Shown here in pieces: positions 42,437 through 51,243 of a DNA stretch of 64,000 bases (positions within the stretch are counted from its first letter, which is position 1; the number at the start of each line of letters is the position of its first letter). This stretch comes from Aliihoeflea sp052435735 (GTDB lineage Bacteria > Pseudomonadota > Alphaproteobacteria > Rhizobiales > Rhizobiaceae). Below the pieces are notes generated by a model, which was given only the letters and a program-made list of their open reading frames with translations, was not told where the DNA came from and did not search any database. Position numbers and translations under genes: made by a program. The stretch covers positions 62,001 through 126,000 of the forward strand of contig JBQVNB010000007.1 of the NCBI GenBank assembly GCA_052435735.1. The letters are read 5' to 3'.

Positions 42437-42805
42437 TCAAGCAGCCATCTGGATTTCGCGGAAGCGTTCCAGCAAAATCGGCCGGTTGAAGGGCTTCAGA
42501 ATGTAGCCTTTCGCGCCGGCGCGCTTGGCGCGCATGATGGCGCCGACGTCGAATTCGGTCATGCAGATCACGATGCGCGGCTTGGCCTGGGTCGGCAGCG
42601 CCATCGCCTGGCGGATGAAGTCGACGGTCGCCATGTCGGGAAGCTGCGCGTCCACGACGATGATGTCGGGCATTTCGACGGCGCAGTGCGACAGCGCCTC
42701 GCGGCCGTCGCAGGCTTCGACGACGGCCATTTCCGGGGTCGCGAGAATGCGCTTGGCGACCTTACGGATGACGTTGGAATCGTCCACGATCATGCAGCGC
42801 TTCAT
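42437..42805 (-). CDS. Single-domain (CheY-like) response regulator beside chpT
   Basis: 122 aa from ATG 42805 (GGAAGG 9 bases upstream); the frame is open for seven more codons. It is a lone receiver domain: IVDDS at 7-10 for metal binding, phospho-acceptor Asp52 in VVDAQLPDM, and Lys in LKPFNRP. There is no output domain. In relatives a receiver of this kind accompanies chpT; it could draw phosphate from ChpT or act like CpdR or DivK, but the sequence does not settle which. It is on the same strand as chpT and downstream of it. Confidence 0.85.
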   Translation of the reverse strand: MKRCMIVDDSNVIRKVAKRILATPEMAVVEACDGREALSHCAVEMPDIIVVDAQLPDMATVDFIRQAMALPTQAKPRIVICMTEFDVGAIMRAKRAGAKGYILKPFNRPILLERFREIQMAA

Positions 42806-42919
42806 CCCGTAATCCCTTCCGTCCATCGATCGGCCCCCGCCTTGTCTGTCAGGAGGACGCTACGCGGGCCGGGTAAAGAAGCGGGTAAGCGGTTGGCTGA
42901 ATAATGGGTTAATCGACGC

Positions 42920-43549
42920 CTATTCGGCGGTCAGCACGATGTCCTCGGCGCTGGCGCGGATGTTGATCTCCATGCCGGCCTCGCGGGCCAGGAGCAGCGT
43001 GTAATAGGCCTGCACGGAGTGCGCGTCGATCGCCTCGTCCGGCTTGCGGCCCGAATGCATCTCGAGAAACTTCGCCGGGACGCGCACCATCGGCCCCTTG
43101 GCCGTCAGCGTGAATTTCGGCTTCACCTTCAGGTTTTCCAGATTGACGGTGATCTTGCCGCCGCGTGGAATGCCGCCATTGGCGACAAGCAGCAGGTTGA
43201 GGATCAGCTTGACGGCGTTCTTTGGCAGGAGTTCGCGCTCGCCGGTCCATTCGAGTTCGGGCTTTTCGTTCTTCAGGAAGGCCTGCGCGACGCTTTCGGC
43301 GTCGCCGGTGTCGATCTGCATCCCGGCCGAGCCGGCCGCGCCGAAGGCGATGCGCGCGAACTGAAGCCTTGCCGACGCGTTGCGCGCACTGGTGCGGATC
43401 AGGTGCATGGCGTCTTCGTCGGCGCCGCCCTCGTCGAGGAGTTCGAGGCCGTTATTGATCGCGCCGACCGGCGAGATGACGTCGTGGCAGACGCGGCTGC
43501 ACAGGAGTGCGGCCAGATCGGTCGCGGTCAGCGTGAAGAGTTCGGACAT
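42920..43549 (-). CDS. chpT: Histidine phosphotransferase ChpT
   Basis: 209 aa from ATG 43549. The N-terminal dimerisation helix carries the phospho-His, His22, in CSRVCHDVISPVGAINNGLELL, quoted here in part as CHDVISPVG. The rest is a degenerate histidine-kinase ATPase-like fold (NAVKLILNLLLVANG, GGKITVNLE) that does not bind ATP in known ChpT. It passes phosphate from CckA to CtrA and CpdR. The receiver gene follows after a 114-base gap on the same strand; eipA is divergent. Confidence 0.92.
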   Translation of the reverse strand: MSELFTLTATDLAALLCSRVCHDVISPVGAINNGLELLDEGGADEDAMHLIRTSARNASARLQFARIAFGAAGSAGMQIDTGDAESVAQAFLKNEKPELEWTGERELLPKNAVKLILNLLLVANGGIPRGGKITVNLENLKVKPKFTLTAKGPMVRVPAKFLEMHSGRKPDEAIDAHSVQAYYTLLLAREAGMEINIRASAEDIVLTAE

Positions 43550-43690
43550 GCAATCGGCCCCTCGTTTGGCATGCGAAATGTCGGATGACTGCCGCGGGTC
43601 CCGCTCAGCGCGAATCGTATCGACGTCATTTGCAATCGTCGTGACACAGCCCGCCGCGTCCATCAAGAAAGCCCGCCTTAACCGCGGGCC

Positions 43691-43728
43691 TTACCTTTCC
43701 TTAAGCCTGTCGGGTTACCGTTCCTTAA
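43691..43728 (+). promoter_or_regulatory. Two direct repeats upstream of eipA, CtrA-like
   Basis: TTACCTTTCCTTAA (43691-43704) and TTACCGTTCCTTAA (43715-43728) differ at one base and are 24 bases apart. Each reads TTAC-N6-TTAA, near to the CtrA box TTAA-N6/7-TTAA. A TTAACC half-site lies just upstream (43679-43684). The distance from the second copy to the eipA ATG is 64 bases. Confidence 0.5.
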
Positions 43729-43792
43729 ACGTAAATGCGCCGCTGCCGGATCACGACCGGAGCGCGGCGCCCGCTTCTTACGGAGGTTCGCC

Positions 43793-44377
43793 ATGAGACC
43801 GCATATGCAAGCAGCTCTCCTTTCGCGCCTGTCGATCGTGATCGCGATTTTCGCCGCCCTGCTCGTGGCCGCCGCGCCGGCGCGCGCGAACCAGCCCTAT
43901 ACCGCGCAGGAGATCGTCGATTCGGGCCACCAGTTCTTCGGCTCCACTTCGGGCGGTCTCGCGACCGTCGTCGAGCAGATATTCCAGAGCTACGGCCTGC
44001 CCAACGGCTATATCCTCGGCGAGGAAGCCGGCGGCGCCTTCATCGGCGGCCTGACCTATGGCGAAGGCACGCTCTACACCAAGAATGTCGGCGACCATCG
44101 CGTTTACTGGCAGGGGCCGTCGGTCGGCTGGGATGCCGGCGGGCAGGGCTCGCGCACCATGGTCCTGGTCTACAATCTCGATGCCGTGCCGAACCTTTAC
44201 GGCAAGCGTTATGCAGGCGTCGCGGGTTCGGCCTATCTCGTCGCCGGCCTCGGCTTCAACGTGATGAAGAACGGCAACATCCTGCTCGTTCCGGTGCGCA
44301 CCGGCGTCGGCGCGCGGCTGGGCGTCAATGTCGGCTACCTCAAGGTCACGCAAAGCCCGACCTGGAACCCGTTCTAA
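43793..44377 (+). CDS. eipA: Envelope integrity protein EipA (DUF1134)
   Basis: 194 aa periplasmic protein. The signal peptide ends near APARANQ. The DUF1134 beta-barrel-like fold is Gly-rich: FFGSTSGGLATVVEQIFQ, GYILGEEAGGAFIGGL, TYGEGTLYTKN and VGARLGVNVGYLK. In Brucella the ortholog, EipA, supports envelope stress resistance and virulence and is under CtrA; it also lies close to chpT and ctrA there. TACGGAGG precedes the ATG. A hairpin terminator follows. Confidence 0.92.
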   Translation: MRPHMQAALLSRLSIVIAIFAALLVAAAPARANQPYTAQEIVDSGHQFFGSTSGGLATVVEQIFQSYGLPNGYILGEEAGGAFIGGLTYGEGTLYTKNVGDHRVYWQGPSVGWDAGGQGSRTMVLVYNLDAVPNLYGKRYAGVAGSAYLVAGLGFNVMKNGNILLVPVRTGVGARLGVNVGYLKVTQSPTWNPF

Positions 44378-44403
44378 CGCGAAGAACGCGGCCATCAACA
44401 GTC

Positions 44404-44428
44404 TTGCGGCGGTTCTCCGCCGCAATTT
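44404..44428 (+). terminator. Terminator of eipA
   Basis: 9-bp stem TTGCGGCGG / CCGCCGCAA (44404-44412 and 44417-44425) with a TTCT loop, followed by TTTGCG. It is 27 bases after the eipA stop. Confidence 0.6.
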
Positions 44429-44506
44429 GCGCGTAAGGCTTGATCAGAACGGGATCAGGGTCCACCACGTCAGTATCGTCATCGGGCCGTCCATGGAAAA
44501 GCGTTT

Positions 44507-45631
44507 GTGATCCAGACCTTCTTGTTCTTCGGCCTCGGTTTTCTGACCGCCGCCTTCATCGGCCTGCTATTCGCCCCGGCGCTGCGCCGGCGCACCGAGC
44601 GCCTGACGACGCGTCGCATCGAGGCGCGTCTGCCGCTGACGCGCGAAGAAATCCAGGCCGACAAGGACCGTATCCGCGCCGAAGCCGCGCTCAAGCAGCG
44701 CAAGATCGAGATCGAACTCAAGGCCGCGCGGGCGCGTATCGCCGAACAGATGGTCGAGCTCGACCGCCAGCGCCAGGCGCTCGGCTCGAGCGGCGACGTG
44801 ATGCTGACGCGCGACACGCGCATCGCCGAACTCGAGGCCGAGATCGAGGAAATGCGCGCCACGATCACCGGCCATGACGAGAAGGTCGCCCATCTGGAAA
44901 ACCGGCTCGTCTCCGAACATGCCGATGCCTTCACCCGCAAGAGCGAACTCGATCGGCTGTCCGCGCTCTACGAGGATGCCAGCCTTACCTCCAGCAGCCG
45001 GCAGATCGAAATCGTCGCGCGCGAGACCGAGATCGACCGGCTTGCCACCGACCTCGCCTCGCTGCGCAACCAGCGTAACGAGACCGAGCGCAAGCTGCGC
45101 GAAGTGACCGCCGACAACAAGGCGATGCGCGAGGCGCTGAAGGTGGAGACCCGCAAGGCCGAGGACGCCAATCGCCGGATCGAACGCCTGCTTTCCGACC
45201 TCTCCGACCGAGAGGACAGGCTGGAGCGGCGCGAAAACGAAATCGCGCGCCTCAAGGGCCAGGCGCCAGCCGATCTTTCCGCCGCGCCGGATGCCGCAGA
45301 CAAGATCGCTGCCGAGCGTGACCGCCTCGAAAAGAAGCTCGCGACGCTGACGCGCGAGAACAAGAAGCTGAAATCGCAGGCCGCATCGTCGAAGCCGGCC
45401 GGCGAGGACAATGCGCGACTGCGCGACCAGCTTCACCAGCTCGCCGCCGAGATGGTCAACATGACTGCCACGCTCGAAGGCCCGCAATCGCCGATCCGCA
45501 AGGCCATCGAGGCCGCGCAGGCCGCGGGCGAGGGGTTGCCCGTCAGCCTCGCCGAGCGCATCCGCGCCCTGCGCGAGGCGTCCGAGCGTGCCCGTTCAGC
45601 TCCCGCGGAGGCGATGGAGGGCGATCGCTGA
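44507..45631 (+). CDS. Membrane-anchored long coiled-coil protein, unknown
   Basis: 374 aa from GTG 44507 (GGAA about 8 bases upstream). One N-terminal TM (about residues 3-24, with FLFFGLGFLTAAFIGLL) is followed by an Arg-rich stop-transfer region. About 250 residues of nearly unbroken heptad-like coiled coil follow, rich in Glu, Arg, Ala and Leu (e.g. TRIAELEAEIEEMRATI). The last ~70 residues are less charged (LRDQLHQLAAEMVNMTA). No enzymatic motif is seen. It follows eipA after a terminator and ends by overlapping the convergent methyltransferase by 36 bases. A structural or division-related envelope role is possible but only inferred. Confidence 0.75.
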   Translation: MIQTFLFFGLGFLTAAFIGLLFAPALRRRTERLTTRRIEARLPLTREEIQADKDRIRAEAALKQRKIEIELKAARARIAEQMVELDRQRQALGSSGDVMLTRDTRIAELEAEIEEMRATITGHDEKVAHLENRLVSEHADAFTRKSELDRLSALYEDASLTSSSRQIEIVARETEIDRLATDLASLRNQRNETERKLREVTADNKAMREALKVETRKAEDANRRIERLLSDLSDREDRLERRENEIARLKGQAPADLSAAPDAADKIAAERDRLEKKLATLTRENKKLKSQAASSKPAGEDNARLRDQLHQLAAEMVNMTATLEGPQSPIRKAIEAAQAAGEGLPVSLAERIRALREASERARSAPAEAMEGDR

Positions 45632-46393
45632 GGCGGCCGCGACGTTGAGGCTGTCGAAATCGGTCTCCATGTCGATCCGCACCCGCCGCATCCGCGCCAT
45701 CAGATCTTCCGGCAGTCCCGGCCCCTCCGCACCCAGATAGATCGCCTGCCGACCCGCCGGCGCGATCGTCGCAAGGTCTTCTGCATCGCGCGGCGTCATC
45801 GCCAGTTGCTCGAAGCCGGCGGCGTCCAATGCGTCGAACATGGCCGCTGCATCGCCAAGAACCGCATAGGGCACCTTCAGCGCCGCGCCGACCGACACGC
45901 GGATCGCCTTGCGGTAGAGCGGATCGCAGCTTGCCGCGTCGAGCAGCACCGCATCGGCGCCGAGCGCGGCGGCGTTGCGGAAGATCGCGCCGACATTGTC
46001 GTGATTCGCGATGCCGACCAGCGCGACGACCAGCGCGTCGCGGGGCAGGGCGGCAAGCATCGCGCCGGCATCTTCCGGCGCCCGCTTCGCCCCGATCGCC
46101 AGTATGCCGCGGTGGATGTGGAAGCCGGCGATCGCGTCCATCGTCGCCTGGTCGGCGACGTAGAGCGGCGCATCGGCGGGCTTTGCCGCCAGCGTCTCCT
46201 CCATGCCGGAAAGCCGCTTGTCGAGGATCAGCACGGATTCCGTCTCGAACCGCCGCGCGCCGAACAGGACGTTCAGCACCACCTTGCCTTCGGCGACGAA
46301 GCGCCCCTGCCGCCCGACGAGGTCGCGCTCGCGCACATCGCGATAGGCGGATATGCGGGGATCGTCGGGGTCGGTGATCTTTATCGGCGTCAT
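45596..46393 (-). CDS. TrmH/SpoU family RNA 2'-O-methyltransferase
   Basis: 265 aa SPOUT methyltransferase. The N-terminal substrate-binding part contains RFVAEGKVVLNVLF. The knotted SAM-binding domain has IANHDNVGAIFRNAAALG (motif 1), YLGAEGPGLPEDLM (motif 2) and DSLNVAAASAIALH (motif 3). It methylates a ribose in rRNA or tRNA; the position cannot be told. It overlaps the convergent coiled-coil gene at its 3' end. Confidence 0.92.
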   Translation of the reverse strand: MTPIKITDPDDPRISAYRDVRERDLVGRQGRFVAEGKVVLNVLFGARRFETESVLILDKRLSGMEETLAAKPADAPLYVADQATMDAIAGFHIHRGILAIGAKRAPEDAGAMLAALPRDALVVALVGIANHDNVGAIFRNAAALGADAVLLDAASCDPLYRKAIRVSVGAALKVPYAVLGDAAAMFDALDAAGFEQLAMTPRDAEDLATIAPAGRQAIYLGAEGPGLPEDLMARMRRVRIDMETDFDSLNVAAASAIALHRLRGS

Positions 46394-46400
46394 CGCCGGC

Positions 46401-48587
46401 TTATTTCACGCCGGCCCGCCACCGTGCAAGCCGCGCCGAATTCGTCACCACCGAGACCGAGGAGAGCGCCATCGCCGCGCCTGCAAAGACCGGCGAGAGG
46501 ATGCCGAAGGCGGCGAGCGGGATGCCGATGACGTTGTAGACGAATGCCCAGACGAGGTTCTGGCGGATCGTGCGCTTGGTCCTGTGCGCGATGTCGAGCG
46601 CGGCGGGGACCAGTCGCAGGTCGGGCCGCATCAGCGTGATCCCGGCCGCCTCGCGCGCCACTTCCGTTCCCGACGAGAGCGCGATGCCGAGCTTCGCGGC
46701 CGCCAGCGCGGGTCCGTCGTTGAGCCCGTCACCGACGAAGGCGACGTCGCTTCGCGTGCCGAGCTCGCGCACCGCCGCGACCTTGTCCTCGGGCGTCAGC
46801 CCGGCGCGATAGTCGGTGACACCGGTCTCGGCCGCAATTGCCTCTGCTGCCGCTTCATTGTCGCCCGTCAGCATCACGACCGACAGCCCGCGCGCCTTGA
46901 GGTCGCCGACGACGTCGGCTGCTTCCGGTCGTGCCCTGTCGGCGAAGACGAACGCGCCCGCCAGCCGCCCGTCGATCGTCACGAAGGAGGTCGTGCCCCG
47001 CACCGTCAGCCGCGAAGTCAACGCATCGAGCGATGCCCGGTCAGCGCCTTCCTCTGCCGCCAGCCTCGCATTGCCGACCGCGACGCGTTGGTTGCCGACG
47101 ACGCCGGCAAGCCCGCGTCCCGCAATCGCGCGCGTCTCGATCGCCGGTGGAAAATCCGCACCCGCGCGCCGCACCAGCGCCCTGGCGAGCGGATGCTCGC
47201 TTTGCGCCTCGACCGCCGCCGCAAGCGCCAGCAACTCCGCCTCGCTGCCCTCCGCCACCGCGATCTCCACCAATTCCGGCTCGCCGAGCGTCAGTGTTCC
47301 GGTCTTGTCGAAGGCGATGGTGCGGATTGCGTCCGTGCGCTCCAGCGTCTCGATGTCGCGGATCAGGATGCCCGCGCGCGCGGCTGCGCCCGTTCCGGCG
47401 ACGAGCGCCGTCGGCGTCGCAAGGCCGAGCGCGCAGGGGCAGGCGATGACGAGCACCGCCACTGCCGAAACCATTCCCGCGACGGCGTCGCCGCCGATCA
47501 GCCACCAGCCGAGAAAGGTCAGCGCCGCGATCACCAGAATGGTCGGCACGAAGATCGCCGAGATGCGGTCGACCAGTTTCTGGATCGGCGCCTGTCCGAT
47601 CTGCGCGTCCTCGACGAGGCGCGTCATGCGTGCAAGCCGCGTGTCGGCGCCGACCGCCGTCACCTCGATATCGAGCACGGCCTCGCCATTCACCGTTCCC
47701 GTGATGACGACGTCGCCGGGCTTTCGGTCGACCGGCAGGCTTTCGCCCGTCACCAGTGCTTCGTCGATGCTCGACTGTCCCGCCAGGATGCGCCCGTCGC
47801 AAGGGATGATCGCGCCGGGCCGCACGCGCACGCGGTCGCCAGCACCAAGGCTTTCCACCGCGACGATCTCCGCCCCACTAGGCCCGATCCGCTCCGCCTC
47901 GCGCGGCGCCAACCGCCCGAGCGCCGTCAGCGCGGCGGAGGTCGAGCGCTTGGCGCGCGCCTCGAGATACTTGCCGGCGGTGATCAGCGTCAGGATGACG
48001 GCCGCCGCCTCGTAGTGGAGATGGGCGTGGGTTTCGCCGAGAAGCACGAGCACCAGCGAATAGACATACGCGACGCCAGTGCCGAGCACGACGAGCACCG
48101 CCATATTCGCGCTGCCGCCGCGCAATGCCGCGACCGCCTCGCGCATGAAGCGCGGCGCAGCCACCGCCATCACGCCGGTCGCCAAAACCGTCTGCGTCCA
48201 AGGTCCGATCCACGCATGGCCGGTGCCGGTCATCATCGGCAGCATTCCAATGACCAGCGGGACCGTCAGAAGCGCCGAGACGACGAGCCGCAGCAGCGTC
48301 TGGCGCTCGTCCGCGCGCCGCTCGGCGTCGCGCCGCTCATCGGCAAGGCGCTGCGCGGCCAGGTCGTCGCGGCGCAGCCGCGCCTCGTATCCCGCCTTGC
48401 TCACCGCGGCGATCAACGCATCGACGGCAACATCCGTCCCGGTCTCGACCGAGGCGCGCTCCATCGCCAGGTTGACGTTCGCCCGCGTCACGCCGGGCAC
48501 CCGGGACAGCGTCTTTTCCACGCGCGCCGAGCAGGCGGCGCAGGTCATGCCGGAAATGTCGAGCGAATGGGTCGTCATCGGCGTCAC
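46401..48587 (-). CDS. copA: Copper-exporting P-type ATPase CopA
   Basis: 728 aa P1B-type ATPase that pumps Cu(I) out of the cytoplasm. One N-terminal heavy-metal domain (GMTCAAC, about residues 14-20), eight TM segments with the CPC motif in VIACPCALGL, phosphorylation loop DKTGTLT and GDGLNDGPAL hinge. TGES is the actuator motif. The track start is a GTG at 48587 overlapping the copZ stop (GTGA); ATG 48578 is the alternative. Convergent spacing to the methyltransferase is 8 bases. It is co-transcribed with copZ. Confidence 0.96.
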   Translation of the reverse strand: MTPMTTHSLDISGMTCAACSARVEKTLSRVPGVTRANVNLAMERASVETGTDVAVDALIAAVSKAGYEARLRRDDLAAQRLADERRDAERRADERQTLLRLVVSALLTVPLVIGMLPMMTGTGHAWIGPWTQTVLATGVMAVAAPRFMREAVAALRGGSANMAVLVVLGTGVAYVYSLVLVLLGETHAHLHYEAAAVILTLITAGKYLEARAKRSTSAALTALGRLAPREAERIGPSGAEIVAVESLGAGDRVRVRPGAIIPCDGRILAGQSSIDEALVTGESLPVDRKPGDVVITGTVNGEAVLDIEVTAVGADTRLARMTRLVEDAQIGQAPIQKLVDRISAIFVPTILVIAALTFLGWWLIGGDAVAGMVSAVAVLVIACPCALGLATPTALVAGTGAAARAGILIRDIETLERTDAIRTIAFDKTGTLTLGEPELVEIAVAEGSEAELLALAAAVEAQSEHPLARALVRRAGADFPPAIETRAIAGRGLAGVVGNQRVAVGNARLAAEEGADRASLDALTSRLTVRGTTSFVTIDGRLAGAFVFADRARPEAADVVGDLKARGLSVVMLTGDNEAAAEAIAAETGVTDYRAGLTPEDKVAAVRELGTRSDVAFVGDGLNDGPALAAAKLGIALSSGTEVAREAAGITLMRPDLRLVPAALDIAHRTKRTIRQNLVWAFVYNVIGIPLAAFGILSPVFAGAAMALSSVSVVTNSARLARWRAGVK

Positions 48588-48790
48588 TTGGCTTGACGTG
48601 CGTCGAAGCCCGCATCCTCGACGGCAGCGATCAGCGTTGCGGCATCGAGAGCCTCGCCCTCGATCTGGGCGCGGGCTTTTTCAAGATCGACATTTGCAGC
48701 GTTCACGCCGGGCACGGCTTCGAGCACCCGCGTCACGGATCTGACGCACCCGCCACACGTCATGCCGCCGATTTCGAGATCGATCTGCAT
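48584..48790 (-). CDS. copZ: Copper chaperone CopZ (HMA domain)
   Basis: 68 aa single heavy-metal-associated domain with GMTCGGC at residues 9-15. The beta-alpha-beta-beta-alpha-beta pattern is complete (VNAANVDLEKARAQIEG, LIAAVEDAGFDA). It carries Cu(I) to CopA, with which it is translationally coupled. It starts 74 bases after the stop of the NolR-like regulator. Confidence 0.93.
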   Translation of the reverse strand: MQIDLEIGGMTCGGCVRSVTRVLEAVPGVNAANVDLEKARAQIEGEALDAATLIAAVEDAGFDARQAK

Positions 48791-48864
48791 CAGCCATTCT
48801 CCTTGTTGAACAGGAGATAGGGCTTCCAGTCGCTAGAAGGTCAAGTGCCCGTTTGGGAACCGCT

Positions 48865-49209
48865 TCAGCTTGCCTTGCGGTCGTCGTGCAGTTCGCCGTT
48901 CTGCCGGCGCTTGGGGGCGCTGCCGTAGATGCGTTCCATTGTTTCAAGCAGGAGCTGCACGGATGGCGCGTCGCAACTGTAGAAGATCGTCTGCCGGTCG
49001 CGCCGCGTCTGGACGAGGTCCATCGCGCGCAGCTTCGCGAGATGCTGCGACAAAGCCGACTGGCTCAGCGACACTTTTTCTGCGATTGCGCCTACGGAAA
49101 GCTCGGCATCGTGCAAGTGGCACATGATGGCAAAGCGCTTCTCATTGCCCAGGACGCCAAGCAGCCCGGCGGCCTTGCCGGCATTCCTGACGAGTTCATC
49201 GGATACCAT
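48865..49209 (-). CDS. ArsR family regulator, NolR-like
   Basis: 114 aa winged helix protein. The recognition helix region is LSQSALSQHLAKLR, followed by the wing TRRDRQTIFYSC. This pattern is almost that of NolR of Sinorhizobium (QSALSQHLSKLR, TRRDAQTIYYS). Two Cys are present (C30 and C79), at positions different from the CVC metal site of ArsR/SmtB sensors; no clear metal site is seen. It lies upstream of copZA on the same strand, so it may be co-transcribed and may control them, but NolR itself regulates symbiosis and motility genes. Confidence 0.85.
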   Translation of the reverse strand: MVSDELVRNAGKAAGLLGVLGNEKRFAIMCHLHDAELSVGAIAEKVSLSQSALSQHLAKLRAMDLVQTRRDRQTIFYSCDAPSVQLLLETMERIYGSAPKRRQNGELHDDRKAS

Positions 49210-49317
49210 CCTACCCCTCGGTAATTCGAAGAGAATTTGACGGACAACGTCCGGCGGCCACGCAGGTTGCGCGCAATCACAAAACTTTGCATCAATTGAA
49301 CGGATCGGAACGCCGGT

Positions 49318-50088
49318 TCAACCGGCTTCGCGCCCGCGCGCAACCCTTGCCATCTGGACGAGCATTTCCCGCATCTGGCCGGCAGACTTCAGGGGCTCGG
49401 CGAAAAATATACGCGCCGCGCGGTCGCCGACCATGAGGTCGAACCCGTCGGGGTCGATCCCCGTCATCCTCCAGTCGAACGGCTCCGCGACGCCGGCAAA
49501 GTGTTTCGCGCAGAGCGCGATCGCGTCGCGATGGTCGTCATTCATATGCGCCACCGCGCCGGGCCCGGCGCGTTCCAGCGCCCGCGCGACCGCCGCATCA
49601 CTCATCAACTCCTCGCGCGTCAGCCGATACGCCTTGCCAAACCCGCCATTGAGGCTCGCTTCCTCCGGCTCCAGCCGGAAATACGAGAAATCCGCGAAAT
49701 CGGCATAGAGCGCCGCCTTCGGATGACGCGCCAGAAAGCGCTGCGCGACGCCCGCATGGTCTTCGCTTTCGCGCCCGATCCGTTCGGCGCGGCATTTCAG
49801 CGTCATGCGCGGATGGGCGAGCGGGTCGCCCTTACCGGCTTCGCCGAAAAGCAGCGCGCAGCGCGCATCCGCCACGAGCCCGCCGGTATGGGTCGAAAGC
49901 GTCGAGACGAGGATCAGCGGACGCCCGGCACAGTCGGTCGCGACCGAAACGCGGCTTGCGAGCGGCCAGCCGCTTTCCGGCTCCAGCACCGCCAATGCGG
50001 CATGGCGCGCGGCGCGCAGAAGCGTCCGGCCGAGCCGGATCGCCTCGGCGTCGGTCGGTCGCAGAACGTCCTTCTTCGTCTCCGCCAT
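49318..50088 (-). CDS. HugZ family heme-utilisation/pyridoxamine oxidase-like protein
   Basis: 256 aa from ATG 50088. The split-barrel flavin/heme domain covers about residues 15-160 (SRVSVATDCAGRPLILVSTLSTHT, in part SRVSVATD). The C-terminal ~80 residues carry a DUF2470 domain with AHMNDDHRDAIALCAKHF, where HugZ enzymes bind heme. Family members degrade heme to release iron. It is the third gene of a tight same-strand run (gap 2 bases from the CoA-transferase-type gene), an unusual partner set. Confidence 0.85.
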   Translation of the reverse strand: MAETKKDVLRPTDAEAIRLGRTLLRAARHAALAVLEPESGWPLASRVSVATDCAGRPLILVSTLSTHTGGLVADARCALLFGEAGKGDPLAHPRMTLKCRAERIGRESEDHAGVAQRFLARHPKAALYADFADFSYFRLEPEEASLNGGFGKAYRLTREELMSDAAVARALERAGPGAVAHMNDDHRDAIALCAKHFAGVAEPFDWRMTGIDPDGFDLMVGDRAARIFFAEPLKSAGQMREMLVQMARVARGREAG

Positions 50089-50090
50089 GG

Positions 50091-51233
50091 TCAGCCGATC
50101 ACGCCTGCGCCGGTCAGGTCCTCGATCCGGTCCGCCGCAATGCCCAAGCTGGCAAGGCTGGCCGCAACGCCCATTTCCGCGACCGCGCCCGGCGTGCGCG
50201 AGAAGCGCGGGGCAGGGCGCGGCCGGGTCATCGCGCCCTTCGCCGCAAACACGTCGCGCGCGACATTGTGCGGATGACGCGTCGCCTCGCTGAGCGACAG
50301 GATCGGCGCGACGCAGGCCTCGGTCGGCTCGAAGATCGCCGCCCATTCGTCGCGGGTCTTTTCGCGAAACCGCGCCGCGATCGCCGCGCGCATCTCACCC
50401 CAGCACGACAAATCGTACTGTCTTGGAACGAACGCCGCATCGAGCGGCAGCAGCCGTGCGAACTCGCCAAAGAATTGCGGCTCGAGGCAGCCGACGGCGA
50501 CATGCCTGCCGTCTGCCGTCTCGTAGGTGTCGTAGAAGGGTGCGCCGGTGTCGAGCAGGTTCGAGCCGCGCGCGTCCTTCCAGAATCCGGTCGCCAGGAA
50601 CGAGTGGAACGGCGCGGTCAGCATGGCGACGCCGTCGATCATCGCCGCGTCCACCACCTGGCCCCGGCCGGAAATGCCGCGCTCGACCAGCGCCGCCAGC
50701 AGCCCGGTCAGAAGGAACATCGTCCCGCCACCGAAATCGGCGACGAGATTGAGCGGCGGCACCGGCTTGCCGTCCTTCTCGCCGATTGCATGCAGCGCAC
50801 CCGAATAGGCGAGATAGGTGATGTCGTGTCCGGCGCGGTCGGCAAGCGGCCCGTCCTGCCCGAACCCTGTCATTCGCGCGAAGACCAGCTTTTCGTTACG
50901 CGCCATGCAGATGTCCGGCCCGAGCCCGAGCCGTTCCATCACGCCCGGCCGGAACCCTTCGATCAGGACGTCGGCGCCGGCAATCAGGTCGAGCACCAGC
51001 GCGGTCCCGCGCTCGTCCTTCAAATCGACCTTCACGATGTCGCGGCCGTGCCGGTCGAGGTCGAATTCGGGCGGCACGTGGAGGAAGGCTTGCGCCTTCG
51101 CCTTGCGCTCGACGCGCACCACGCGCGCGCCGAGTTCGGCCAGCATCAGCCCGGCGAGGGGGACGGGGCCGAGCCCCGCCATCTCGATGACGGTGAGGCC
51201 GGCGAGCGGTCCGGCGCGCTTTTCCTCCCCCAC
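50091..51233 (-). CDS. CaiB/BaiF CoA-transferase family, alpha-methylacyl-CoA racemase-like
   Basis: 380 aa from GTG 51233. The pattern is that of alpha-methylacyl-CoA racemase rather than a transferase: AGHDITYLAYSGAL holds His136 and LNLVADFGGG holds Asp166, the two residues used for proton exchange in the M. tuberculosis enzyme. The N-terminus has LAGLTVIEMAGLGPVP. It would epimerise 2-methylacyl-CoA thioesters on the way to beta-oxidation. It follows the SDR gene by 10 bases. Confidence 0.87.
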   Translation of the reverse strand: MGEEKRAGPLAGLTVIEMAGLGPVPLAGLMLAELGARVVRVERKAKAQAFLHVPPEFDLDRHGRDIVKVDLKDERGTALVLDLIAGADVLIEGFRPGVMERLGLGPDICMARNEKLVFARMTGFGQDGPLADRAGHDITYLAYSGALHAIGEKDGKPVPPLNLVADFGGGTMFLLTGLLAALVERGISGRGQVVDAAMIDGVAMLTAPFHSFLATGFWKDARGSNLLDTGAPFYDTYETADGRHVAVGCLEPQFFGEFARLLPLDAAFVPRQYDLSCWGEMRAAIAARFREKTRDEWAAIFEPTEACVAPILSLSEATRHPHNVARDVFAAKGAMTRPRPAPRFSRTPGAVAEMGVAASLASLGIAADRIEDLTGAGVIG

Positions 51234-51243
51234 GCCGCGCGCC

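Noticed and set aside
42850..42910. CtrA site between the receiver gene and chpT
   Set aside because: The complement reads TTAC-CCGCTTC-TTTA, with mismatches in both halves, so it is below what I would report.
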